From the NCBI GenBank assembly GCA_026397725.1, contig JAPLUI010000331.1:1-64000 (forward strand): a DNA stretch of 64,000 nt, in the 5' to 3' direction. Positions 1-10,300 of this stretch are shown one piece after another. The notes under the pieces are model-generated. The model worked only from the letters and a program-made list of their open reading frames with translations. It did not search any database and was not told the origin of the DNA. A program made the position numbers and the translations under genes. The DNA comes from Verrucomicrobiota bacterium (GTDB lineage Bacteria; Verrucomicrobiota; Verrucomicrobiia; Verrucomicrobiales; Akkermansiaceae). Position 1 is the stretch's first letter; the number at the start of each line of letters is the position of its first letter.

Positions 1-495
1 AGTTATGGCGAAGCGATGGGTGGCGGACAAAAAGGCAATGGCAAGAAGGCGCGGGCCGGCTTGGTGCGGGCGATTATGGCACACCAAGGCTACGAGGCGG
101 ATGCGCGGCATTGGGCTGGCGAGGTTTCGCGGGAATACCGGCTGAGATTGTTGGAAGAGGGGGCGGAGAGGCTCAAGGAGGTGGTGAGCGAGGGTGGTGA
201 GCTTGAGGTGAAGGTGGTGCGCAAGGGGATGAAGCAAGTCGCGGTGGATGCGGTGTTGGAGCAACTGCAGCGGAGCCGGGATGTGGCGATGGGGAAGATG
301 CTGCGCTGCCGGGTGAGATATTTCACGGACGGGGCGGTGATCGGGAGCCGGGGATTTGTGGATGAGGTGTTCCGATTGTGTCGGGGTCGGTTCGGTGGGA
401 CGCGCAAGGACGGGGCGCGGAAGTTGCGAGGCAGTGGTGCGGCAGCGGCTGGGACACTATGGAGCGCGAGGGATTTGCACAAAGGGATCGGGTAA
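1..495 (+). CDS. REP-associated tyrosine transposase (RAYT / Y1_Tnp-like), C-terminal part, 5' truncated by window edge
   Basis: Frame is open from base 1; C-terminal motif LRCRVRYFTDGAVIGSRGFVDEVF...RKDGARKLRG...ARDL resembles the tail of RAYT-type transposases. Confidence 0.6.
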   Translation, partial: SYGEAMGGGQKGNGKKARAGLVRAIMAHQGYEADARHWAGEVSREYRLRLLEEGAERLKEVVSEGGELEVKVVRKGMKQVAVDAVLEQLQRSRDVAMGKMLRCRVRYFTDGAVIGSRGFVDEVFRLCRGRFGGTRKDGARKLRGSGAAAAGTLWSARDLHKGIG

Positions 496-891
496 GATCG
501 GGTCGAAGGCTAATTTCCATCAGTCATCACCCCAGCCACATCTCCAAATCCGCCATCGCCGCCCTGACATTGCCCGTGGCCCCCTCTGCGATCTGGCAGG
601 TGATGGTGATGGGAGCAATCCGTGGTTTCTAAGTACACTCGATACGGCCGGGGCATCTGGCGAGCAGGCGGAGAGGAGGGCTGCGCCCGCGAGGGTGGGT
701 CCCGTGCGATGCCTGTGGCCACGGCCACACCCCCAGCAGCGACATCGCACATTACATGCTGACTGGGGGAGATGTCAGGGTGGGTGGAGTGAGGATGGTA
801 AGAAGGCTTCATGGCCTAAGTCAAGCCCCCTGATGGAGACCAAGCACGCAGAACTCGCCAGTCTCCATATTGGAGCAAACCACTGACTGGG

Positions 892-968
892 GAGCCGGAT
901 GCGGAAGATCCGCAAGTCCGGTTCGGAGGGAGGTGCGGGGCAAGCCAATGCCTCGTCCCTCCTCTATC
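892..968 (+). ncRNA. Group II intron-like domain V/VI remnant
   Basis: GAGCCGGATGCGGAAGATCCGCAAGTCCGGTTC (892-924) folds as a domain V-like hairpin (GAGCCGG/CCGGTTC outer stem, GCGGA/TCCGC inner stem, AT/AAGT bulge), followed by a domain VI-like hairpin GGAGGGAGG...CCTCGTCCCTCC; no RT ORF upstream. Confidence 0.55.
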
Positions 969-1034
969 ATGCCCCCCCACTCACCACCCTTGCGCCAGCC
1001 ACGCACCCGCCTTGGCGAAGCGGCACTGTAACGG

Positions 1035-2006
1035 TCAGGGTTGGGCCGGTCTCGCGGGCTTTTCCGGCTTGGCTGGAGCTTCAGGAGGATTGTCACCCGG
1101 GTTCATGTCGCGCTGGATGCCTTTCCTCAAATCCATGTCGAGGTGCAGGTTCTCAAGGCGTTGGCGGACCTTCTGGGGGGCGGCGGCTTTGTCTTGCGCG
1201 GTATCCCACGGCCCACTCCAGACTTCCTTGCCGCCCTTGTCGAGCACGCGAACCTCACTGCCGCCATCGACCTTTTTCAATTCGATGGAACCGTCCTGAT
1301 CCATCATGTGAATGCTGGAGGCAGTGCTGAAATGGATGCCGGGCCTGCGGCCGTCACCGCCAGCTTCACCACGGGGAATGATTTGGACCCCGCCTGCACC
1401 GCCGGGGATGATTTGGATGCCCATGCCGTTGGCCCCATCTTTGAGTGCTTTCTCAAGCGCCTCGCGCATGCCTGCGCCCAGGTTGTCCATGCCGGGAATG
1501 AGGCCTGCACCCTCGCCTTCGAGCCGCCCCTCTGGCATGGGTGCCGGGCGCTTCCCGAGAACCACGCTGCGCTGGCCAGGTTTGCCCTCGTGGATGAAAT
1601 CGAGGTTGACCTCGTCGCCGGGCTTTTTGTCGCGGATCAGGTCCACCATCTCGCGGTGCGAGGTAACCGCTTGGCCCTCGACCTTGGTGATCACGTCGTC
1701 TTCCGTGAAGCCGGCCTTGGCGGCGGGTCCGGCGGGATCGAGCGAGCGGACGAGCACGCCGCTGTCTGCCGGCAGGTTGAGATGTTTGCCGAGAAAGCGC
1801 GGCAGAGTGCTGGTGCCCAGGCCAAGGTAGGGGGTGGCCTCCACGTTGGCTGCGGCGTTGCTTGGTGCTTGAGCCTCGGGGACTTGAGTGTCGGCTTCCG
1901 GGGCCGCCGCGTTGGGCGGGGGCGGCGCAGTGTCTGCGGGCGTGTCGATGGCGATGGCCGGGAGTGCCAGGGCGAGGCTGGCCAGAAGGGTTGGGCAGTG
2001 TTTCAT
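1035..2006 (-). CDS. Secreted PDZ-domain protein
   Basis: 323 aa ORF with signal peptide (MKHCPTLLASLALALPAIA) and PDZ signature GVLVRSLDPAGPAAKAGFTEDDVITKVEGQAV. Confidence 0.75.
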   Translation of the reverse strand: MKHCPTLLASLALALPAIAIDTPADTAPPPPNAAAPEADTQVPEAQAPSNAAANVEATPYLGLGTSTLPRFLGKHLNLPADSGVLVRSLDPAGPAAKAGFTEDDVITKVEGQAVTSHREMVDLIRDKKPGDEVNLDFIHEGKPGQRSVVLGKRPAPMPEGRLEGEGAGLIPGMDNLGAGMREALEKALKDGANGMGIQIIPGGAGGVQIIPRGEAGGDGRRPGIHFSTASSIHMMDQDGSIELKKVDGGSEVRVLDKGGKEVWSGPWDTAQDKAAAPQKVRQRLENLHLDMDLRKGIQRDMNPGDNPPEAPAKPEKPARPAQP

Positions 2007-2223
2007 AAGAGCATTCTCCTAGCGTCATGCGCGGAAGGATTTGTTTCTTGGCGAATCCGGCCGCACCGGGATGCCGCCGACAATCCATCCCGGCGGGCGC
2101 AGATTACCGTGCCGTTCGCAGCCAGGCGGGCGAATCTCACCCGGTCAAGGGTGGCCCACGGTGAGATTTCCCTTGTAGTTACAGGGAAAATCCAACGAAA
2201 TGATTTATTTGAAATTTTCCGAA

Positions 2224-2262
2224 CTTTTTTCTTGCGTTATGGCAGAAATCGGGTATAGCCGT
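2224..2262 (+). promoter_or_regulatory. Candidate promoter/leader block upstream of first Cys-repeat gene
   Basis: cttttttcttgcgttatggcagaaatcgggtatag is nearly repeated at the same distance (about 120 nt) upstream of the second paralog; TTGCGT-16 nt-TATAGC resembles -35/-10. Confidence 0.4.
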
Positions 2263-2346
2263 GCTATTGCATTGATGGGATGGGTCTGCCCGAGTGGGCA
2301 GTTTCACCTCAAAACTCCAACCCCAACTGATAGAAAGCAACTAGCC

Positions 2347-5300
2347 ATGTCATTTCAACAATACCTGAGAGGTCTGCGACCCCTCATTACTCGCGTCGCC
2401 CTTATCGTGGGCGTCTGCATCGGCGGTTTGGTCTGGTTCCAGTCCTACGGCAATAGCGATCCGGACTTCAAGGTCGCCATTGATGACGCGTCTCCGCCAT
2501 CAGCCGAACTCAGTTTCAACGCTGAGGAAGAAGGTTACTACTACCCGGAATACTTCCAGATGGGTACCTCGCCGGACACCGGTGCCACGCCGGGCCAATG
2601 GATCCCCATTCCGAACAACGAGCAATTCTACCATGCGGGAGTACACCGGGTGTTTGTCCAGATCCCCGGTAATCCTACCCCGAAGAATCTGATGCTGCGG
2701 ATGGTCCGGGTGCAAGCCCAGGTGCGACCGACGATCTTCCCGACCGTCATCACTGCCTGCTCGACCACTCCGGTGGTCACCTCCTGCCCGGCCGGTGCCA
2801 CCTTCTGTACCGGCGTGCCAACCACTTGTCCTGGGGTTGCACCGACCCGTTGTACGGCGTCGGCAACCACCTGCCCGATCAGCCAGATCACCACTTGCCC
2901 GGTGCAATTGACCCGGTGCATCGCCGCCCGCACCCAGTGTCCGACCGTCCTAACCAACTGCCCGGTGCGTGCCACGACCTGCCCGATCCGACCGACATTC
3001 TGCCCGCTGCAAACCACCACCTGCCCGTCGCCCCCCACGCAGTGCGGCGCGGTGGTGAGCACCTGCCCGGTGCGGCCCACCATCTGTCCGCCGAACCTCA
3101 CGCAGTGCCCAACCAAATCCACGTACTGCCCGGCCAAGGTGAGCACGGTCTGCCCGGTGAATCCGACCGTCTGTCCCGCCCAGCCCGTTACCAAGTGCCC
3201 ACGGCTCCCAACCAAGTGCCCCGCCGCTATCACCACCTGTGTGACCCAACTCACGGTCTGTCCGCTTGGGGTCACTTGGTGCCCGCAACTGCCCACGATG
3301 TGCCCCCGCAAAGACACCCAGTGCCCGGTGCGGCCGACCTTGTGTCCGAGTGCGGTGGCGAGCACCGTCTGCCCGGTTAGGACCACTGCCTGTCCGCGGG
3401 TTCCCACCACCTGCCCGGAGCTTGCCCTGCTGACCACCTGCCCGACCAAGCACACCGAATGCCCGCGAGTCCTAACGGCCTGCCCGGGTGGTTTGTTGAC
3501 GCAGTGTTTCCAACCCGCTGCCACTCAATGCCTGCATGTGGTGACCGCATGCGCCTCCGGTCCCACCCAATGCGCGTTGACCGCGACCGAGTGCCCGCTG
3601 CGAATGACCCTCTGCCCGCGCGGAGTCTCGACGTGTCCGATCACGACCACGGTTTGCCCGCAGTTGGGGGTCGCCACCCAATGTCCGCGGGTCATCACCG
3701 TTTGCCCGCAAGTGGTGACTCGTTGCCCGGGCGGCGTGGCTGGATGCACGGACGTGGTCACGGAATTCCCACAAGTCCCGACCCAATGCCCGCAGATCGT
3801 GACCAAGTGCCCGGGCGGTCCGACCCAGTGCCTCGACTACCCGACCATTTGCCACTCCAAGGCCATTGCCACGCAGTGCCCGCCGCAGCTCACCATCTGC
3901 ATGAGTGGGGTCACGAACTGTCCGCTCCGAGCGACCACTTGCCCGGTCTCCGACACCACCTGCCCGCACGTGCAGACGCAGTGCCCGGCTTACAGCACCC
4001 AGTGCCCGACGATCCAAAACACGGTGTGCCCGAGCTTGTTCACCAGTTGCCCGCAGCGCTCCACGCAATGCCCGCAGGGCACGCCGACGGAATGCGCCCA
4101 AATCCTGACGAACTGTGCCGGCCAACAGACCCTGTGTCCGGCCATCGGCGCCACCATGTGCCCGGAAGCCCCCACCCAATGCCCGTCCAAGTCAACCTTG
4201 TGCCCTGGCAACCAGACGCAGTGCCCCGTGTTAGAGACGGTTTGTCCGACGGCACCCACCGTGACCCAATGCCCCGCAACGGTGACCGCCTGCCCCAGCG
4301 TGCTTACCTTCTGCCCGCAAACGTTGACCCAATGTCCCGAACGGATCACCGGCTGCCCGGTGCAGGCAACCCAATGCGTCAACGAAGCGACGCAGTGCCC
4401 GGTTGACACCACCAAGTGCCCGGTCGGAGCCACCTGGTGCCCACAGGACTCCACGAATTGCCCGGAGGATCTCACCCGCTGTCCGGCAACCAAGTCCACC
4501 GTCTGCCCGGTGGCGACCACGACTTGCCCGACTCAGTTGACCAATTGCCCGAGCGAACCCACGAAATGCCCGAGCGATCCGACCCTCTGCTCGGCGGATC
4601 CGGTCTCGACCGAATGTCCGCGGCAGGCCACCAACTGCCCGGCGGTCGATACGGTCTGTCCGCAAACGTCAACCGCCTGCCCGCTGCAGGCCACCAACTG
4701 CCCGACCGGACCCACCATCTGCCCGGATAACCCGACCCAATGCCCGCAGGTTTTCACCCAATGCCCGGCCGATCCGACCCGCTGCCCGAACGGAACCACC
4801 ACCTGTCCGAGCCAGCCGACGGACTGTCCGCAACTATCAACGACGTGCCCGGTGGCTGAAACCACCTGCCCGCAAGCACCCACCCAGTGCCCGCAGGATC
4901 AGCCAACCTGGTGCCCGGCGAGCAGTACCCAGTGCCCGGTGGAACCGACGAATTGCCCGGCCGACGCCCTCACCACTTGCCCGGCCACGCCGACGGTGTG
5001 CCCGCCGCCTGACGGCTCCGCCACCCAGTGCCCACAACAGGGAACCGTATGCCCGCAGGTGCAGACGCAGTGCCCGAGTGGACCGACGATGTGCCCGCAG
5101 GAACCGACCACCTGCCCGGTGATCGCGACGGTGTGCCCGGCTCTTACGGCGGCGACCCAATGCACCGGGAGCGCCACCGAATGTGCGGCGGGCGGGGTGA
5201 CCGTCTGCACGGGGACCTTCACCCAGTGCTCGCAAATCGCCACGGTCTGTGGACCCGACGAACCCACGCGCTGTCCGCCGGTAGCCACCCAATGCCCGAT

Positions 5301-6963
5301 CGAGCAGACCCGCTGTCCGGTTGGTGCCGTGACCACCTGCTCGGCAATCGCCACCCAGTGTCCTGACGGCACCGTTACCACGCTATGCCCGGTATCAACC
5401 ACCGCGTGCCCGACGGTCGCGACAAGCTGCCCGACCCAGCCCACCCTGTGTCCAGAGCAGACCACCGAGTGCCCGACCGTGCAGACCCAATGTCCGGCCA
5501 CCGTGACCGAATGCGTGGACCAAGCGACCGTGTGCCCGGTGGCCTCGACGACCTGCCCGCAGGCCGGGACCGCCTGCCCGGAAGTCACGACCACCTGTCC
5601 GCAGGTCACGACCATCTGCCCGCAACCGGCAACTCAGTGCATGATCGCGCCCACCCAGTGCAGCGGGAACCAGCCCACGACCTGCACGGCGACCACCACC
5701 ACTTGCCCGGCACCCACCTACTGCCCGCAAACGCCGACCGAATGCCCGGCTGCGGCAACGGCCTGCCCGACCATTGCAACGGAGTGCCCGAGTGCCACCA
5801 CGACCTGCCCGCAGACCACGACCGCGTGCCCGCTCGGGGCGACCATGTGTCCGTCTCAATCCACGCAATGCCCGGTGGTGACCACCCAGTGCCCGCAGAC
5901 GCCGACCGAGTGCCCGGCGGATTCTCCGACGACCTGCCCGCTGCTGGCCACCCAATGCTCGGGTGAAGCCACGACCTGCGCAACCAGCGACACCGCATGC
6001 ACGCCAGGGGTCACGGTTTGCGCGACACAGGTCACGACCTGCCCGATCGCCACCCAGCCGACCGTCTGCCCAGCCGCGAGCGACCTGACCAAGTGCCCGA
6101 TCGAGCACACGCAATGCCCGATCCAGCAGACGCAGTGCCCGATCATCACCACCCAGTGCCCGGCCGATCAGGCCGGCTGCGGCGGACCGACGATGACCCC
6201 GACCACACCCACCGAGTGTCTGCCAACATTGACACAGTGCCCGGCGGTTAGCACCGAATGCCCGGTGGTCGCCGGCCAATGCGAACCGACCATCTATCCG
6301 GCGGTTTCCACCCAATGTCCGGAGCAATGGACTGAATGCCCGGCACTCAACCGCACCATCTGTCCGGCGATCCTCACCGAATGCACGGGAAATCAAGCCA
6401 CGGTCTGTCCGGAGATCTTCACCGAGTGCCCGGGGAATCATCCCACGGTTTGCCCTGCGACCGTCACCGAGTGTACGGGGAATCAATCCACGATCTGTCC
6501 GGTGATTGACACCCAGTGCCCGGTAGTCCTGACCCAATGCCCGTTTGATCCGACCACCTGTGGACAAACCACGATGTTCCCGCAGACACCGACCCAGTGT
6601 CCGAGAGTCCAGACCGAATGTCCGGCGCAATCGACCACCTGCCCGATGGGCATGACCCAGTGCCCGACGACCCAGTTCACAGTCTGTCCGGCGCTGTCCA
6701 CCACCTGCGGCGTGTCCCCAACTCAGTGCCCGGCGAACCAGTTCACAGTCTGTGGATCGGTTGCCACCCGGTGCAGTTCGTCCACGACCGAGTGCCCGCG
6801 GAAACTCACCGAGTGCCCGGGCGTCCCAATATCACAGACGGTTTGCCCGTCCCCGCAGCCCACCCAGTGCCCGACCCAACAAAACACGGTTTGCCCGTTC
6901 CAGCCCACCCTGTGCCCGCACCACACCACGGTCTGCCCGGTTGATGCGACCTGCCACCCCTGA
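2347..6963 (+). CDS. Giant membrane-anchored Cys-Pro heptad-repeat protein (paralog 1)
   Basis: ORF 2200-6963; start at ATG 2347 (MSFQQYLRGLRPLITRVALIVGVCIGGLVW...) chosen by match to paralog 2. Hydrophobic anchor, head domain, then [T/S]-x-C-P-x-x-x heptads to the C-terminus. Confidence 0.9.
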   Translation: MSFQQYLRGLRPLITRVALIVGVCIGGLVWFQSYGNSDPDFKVAIDDASPPSAELSFNAEEEGYYYPEYFQMGTSPDTGATPGQWIPIPNNEQFYHAGVHRVFVQIPGNPTPKNLMLRMVRVQAQVRPTIFPTVITACSTTPVVTSCPAGATFCTGVPTTCPGVAPTRCTASATTCPISQITTCPVQLTRCIAARTQCPTVLTNCPVRATTCPIRPTFCPLQTTTCPSPPTQCGAVVSTCPVRPTICPPNLTQCPTKSTYCPAKVSTVCPVNPTVCPAQPVTKCPRLPTKCPAAITTCVTQLTVCPLGVTWCPQLPTMCPRKDTQCPVRPTLCPSAVASTVCPVRTTACPRVPTTCPELALLTTCPTKHTECPRVLTACPGGLLTQCFQPAATQCLHVVTACASGPTQCALTATECPLRMTLCPRGVSTCPITTTVCPQLGVATQCPRVITVCPQVVTRCPGGVAGCTDVVTEFPQVPTQCPQIVTKCPGGPTQCLDYPTICHSKAIATQCPPQLTICMSGVTNCPLRATTCPVSDTTCPHVQTQCPAYSTQCPTIQNTVCPSLFTSCPQRSTQCPQGTPTECAQILTNCAGQQTLCPAIGATMCPEAPTQCPSKSTLCPGNQTQCPVLETVCPTAPTVTQCPATVTACPSVLTFCPQTLTQCPERITGCPVQATQCVNEATQCPVDTTKCPVGATWCPQDSTNCPEDLTRCPATKSTVCPVATTTCPTQLTNCPSEPTKCPSDPTLCSADPVSTECPRQATNCPAVDTVCPQTSTACPLQATNCPTGPTICPDNPTQCPQVFTQCPADPTRCPNGTTTCPSQPTDCPQLSTTCPVAETTCPQAPTQCPQDQPTWCPASSTQCPVEPTNCPADALTTCPATPTVCPPPDGSATQCPQQGTVCPQVQTQCPSGPTMCPQEPTTCPVIATVCPALTAATQCTGSATECAAGGVTVCTGTFTQCSQIATVCGPDEPTRCPPVATQCPIEQTRCPVGAVTTCSAIATQCPDGTVTTLCPVSTTACPTVATSCPTQPTLCPEQTTECPTVQTQCPATVTECVDQATVCPVASTTCPQAGTACPEVTTTCPQVTTICPQPATQCMIAPTQCSGNQPTTCTATTTTCPAPTYCPQTPTECPAAATACPTIATECPSATTTCPQTTTACPLGATMCPSQSTQCPVVTTQCPQTPTECPADSPTTCPLLATQCSGEATTCATSDTACTPGVTVCATQVTTCPIATQPTVCPAASDLTKCPIEHTQCPIQQTQCPIITTQCPADQAGCGGPTMTPTTPTECLPTLTQCPAVSTECPVVAGQCEPTIYPAVSTQCPEQWTECPALNRTICPAILTECTGNQATVCPEIFTECPGNHPTVCPATVTECTGNQSTICPVIDTQCPVVLTQCPFDPTTCGQTTMFPQTPTQCPRVQTECPAQSTTCPMGMTQCPTTQFTVCPALSTTCGVSPTQCPANQFTVCGSVATRCSSSTTECPRKLTECPGVPISQTVCPSPQPTQCPTQQNTVCPFQPTLCPHHTTVCPVDATCHP

Positions 6964-7014
6964 CTGACAAGCACCCGGCGGCCCGCCACCCGGCCTGACT
7001 AACGAAACCACGAC

Positions 7015-7046
7015 GATCAGCCGGTGGCGCAAGCCGCCGGCTGATC
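7015..7046. terminator. Perfect-stem hairpin after paralog 1
   Basis: GATCAGCCGGTGGCGCAAGCCGCCGGCTGATC inverted repeat; a closely related hairpin follows paralog 2. Confidence 0.5.
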
Positions 7047-7278
7047 CGTCCCTGGGGACATGCACGCCCGGGGGAAGGCACGCGGGATTGACGATCCGGG
7101 AGGTCTCATCAACGGGTTGACTTGACGCGCATGTCCGGGGGGAGGCATGACGGATGTCCGGTAGGCCCGCCCGTGCGGTTCGATTCCAGCCGCGCAGCGC
7201 TGCCGTGGAAAGTGCCGGAACCAACGCTGCGCAGGGCGGGGATTTCGGGACCATATCTAATATATTGAAAATGTTGGG

Positions 7279-7314
7279 CTTTTTTTCTTGCGTTGCGGTC
7301 GAAATCGGAGTAGT
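7279..7314 (+). promoter_or_regulatory. Candidate promoter/leader block upstream of second Cys-repeat gene
   Basis: ctttttttcttgcgttgcggtcgaaatcggagtag matches the block at 2224-2262 with few differences. Confidence 0.4.
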
Positions 7315-7397
7315 TGCCACCTGTATCGATGGAAGCGGGTATTGCCCGCTGCCCCGTCCCGACTCCTAACACCAATCATTAGAAAGCAACCCCAGCC

Positions 7398-10300
7398 ATG
7401 TCATTTCAACAAAATCTGAGGGGACTGCGTCCTCTCATGACTCGCGTCGCCCTCATTCTGGGCGTCTGCATCGGCGGCTTGTTCTGGCTCCAATCCTACG
7501 CACTCCCGGACGGAAATCCGGATTTCAAGCTCGCCATTGATGATGCGTCCCCACCATCAGCCGAACTCAGCTTCACCTCTGCGGAAGATGGCTATTACTA
7601 CCCGGAGTATTACGACGAAAAGAAGAAAGAGTGGATTGCCATTCCGAACAACGAGCAATTCCTGAACGCGGGGGTACACCGCGTGTTTGTTCAAATCCCG
7701 GTGGATCCCATGCCGAAAAACCTGATGCTGCGGATGGTCAGGGTGGACGCTCAGGTGCGACCGACGATTTTCCCGGTCGTCGTTACTGCCTGTTCGACCA
7801 CTCCGGTGATCACCGCCTGCCCGGCAGGCCCCACCTCGTGTCCCTCGGTTCTAACCACTTGCCCCGGGGTTGCGCCGACCCGATGCCCGCAGGCCACCAC
7901 CTGCCCGGACGGCGGCATCCAAGTGACCGCTTGCCCGGTGCAATTGACCCAATGCGTCTCCGCTCGCACCCAGTGCCCGACGGTGGCTACCAACTGCCCG
8001 GTGCGTGCCACCACCTGCCCGGCACGGCCCACTTTCTGCGTGGGCTTGAGCGCCACCACCTGTCCCATCCAGCCCACGGCCTGCAGTCCGGTAGTGACCA
8101 CCTGCCCGGTCAGACCCACCGCCTGCCCGGCCAGCCACACGCAATGCCCGACCCAAGCCACGGCCTGTCCGCCCACGGTGGCCACGGTTTGCCCCGTGAG
8201 TGCGACCGTTTGTCCCGCCCAACCGGTCACCAGTTGTCCACAGGCCATGACCCGGTGTCCCGCCCGGATCACCACTTGTGTGACCCAACTCACGGCCTGT
8301 CCGCTTGGTGCCACTTTCTGCCCGCAGCAGCCCACGACCTGCCCTCGCAAGGACACCCAATGCCCGGTGCGGCCCACCTTGTGCCCCAGCGCGGTGACCA
8401 CCACCACATGCCCGGTTAGCAGCACCGCCTGCCCGCGGACGCCCACCGCCTGCCCGGTGGCCCCCGTGCAGACCGAGTGCCCGACCAAACAAACCGAATG
8501 CCCGCGGGTTCTCACGGTCTGCCCGGCTGGCGGCGAGACGCAGTGTTTGCAAACCGCAGTCACCCAATGCAGCCGCATAGTGACCGCATGCGCAGGCGGA
8601 CTCACCAACAGCACCCAATGTTCACTGGTGGCGACCGCGTGCCCACAATCGATGACGCTCTGTCCGCTCACAGTCACCGGGTGCCCGATCACCACGACGG
8701 TTTGCCCGCAGGTGAGCCTCTCCACCCAGTGTCCGCGGGTCGTCACGGTTTGCCCGCAAATGCTGACCCGTTGCCCGGGAGGCGTGGCCGGTTGCACCGA
8801 CGTGGTCACGGAATTCCCGCAAGTCCCGACCCAATGCCCGCAGATCGTAACCCGGTGCCCGGGCGGTGCGACCCAGTGCGTCGACCAACCGACCGTCTGC
8901 CCCGCCATCTCCACCGCCACGCAGTGCCCGCCGCAGACCACCATCTGCACGGGAGGGGTCACGAACTGCCCGCTCCAGCCGACCGCTTGCCCGGTCTCCG
9001 ACACCACCTGCCCGTATCTGCAGACGCAGTGCCCGGCCTACAGCACCCAGTGCCCGACGATCCAGAACACTGTGTGCCCGAGCTTGTTCACCAGTTGCCC
9101 GCAGCGCTCCACGCAATGCCCGCCGGATCCGACCATCTGCACGCAGCAACTGACGAGCTGTGGCGGTCAGCAGACCCTGTGCCCGGACCCCACCGGGGCC
9201 GCCACCATGTGCCCGGAATCTCCCACCCAATGCCCGACGCGGCCGACCTTCTGCCCAAGCGTGCCGACGCAGTGTCCCGAGTACCAGACGATCTGTCCGA
9301 TGGCGGCCACCGTGACCCAATGCCCGGAAAAGGCGACTGAATGCCCGAGCGTGGTCACCTTCTGCCCGCGAGCGTTGACCGAATGCCCAGTGCAAATCAC
9401 CGGGTGCCCGGGTCGGCCGACCGAGTGCATCCGCGAAGCGACCCAGTGCCCGATCATTTCCACGCAGTGCCCGAGTGGTGACACATGGTGCCCGAAGAGC
9501 CCCACGAATTGCCCCCAGGATCTCACCCACTGTCCGGCTACCGCCACCGTCTGCCCGGTGGTGCCAACCACTTGCCCGACCCAGTTGACCAATTGCCCGC
9601 GCGATGCGACGAAGTGCCCGAGCGATCCGACCATCTGTACGCCCGATCCGGTCACGACCCAATGTCCGCGGCAGCCTACCTCCTGCCCGGTGGTCGATAC
9701 GGTCTGTCCGACCGCCCCGACCACCCCGACCGCGTGCCCGGTGCAGGCCACGACCTGCCCGACGGGGCCCACCATCTGCCCGGATGTCCCGACCCAATGC
9801 CCGCAGGTCTTCACCCTGTGCCCGGCGCTCCCGAGCGTGTGCCCGAACGGACCCACCACCTGCCCGAGCCAGCTCACGGTTTGTCCGGAACTGACAACGA
9901 CGTGTCCGGTGGCCGAAACCGCCTGCCCGCAGGGACCCACCCAGTGCCCGGCTATCAGCACCCAGTGCCCGGCGAGCAACACCCGCTGCCCGGTTGAAAC
10001 GACCACTTGTCCGACCACCCCACTCCACACCGAGTGCCCGGTTATCCCGACAAGTTGCCCGGCCACAACCGGCCTGTGCGATGTGGCCACGGTGTTCCCG
10101 CAGGTACCTACCCAGTGCCCGCAAGCGCAAACGCAGTGCCCGACCGGGCCGACGATGTGCCCGCAGGAACCGACCAAGTGTCCGCTGCTCCCGACGGTTT
10201 GCCCGGATCCGACGACGCCGACCCAATGCAACGGGACCACCACCCAATGTGCTGCGGGCAGTGTGACCGTCTGCGCGGCGACCTTTACCCAGTGCTCGCA

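Noticed and set aside
16-886. Small overlapping ORFs downstream of the RAYT fragment (356-886, 510-812)
   Set aside because: Lie in the group II intron-like remnant and opposite strand; no recognisable protein.
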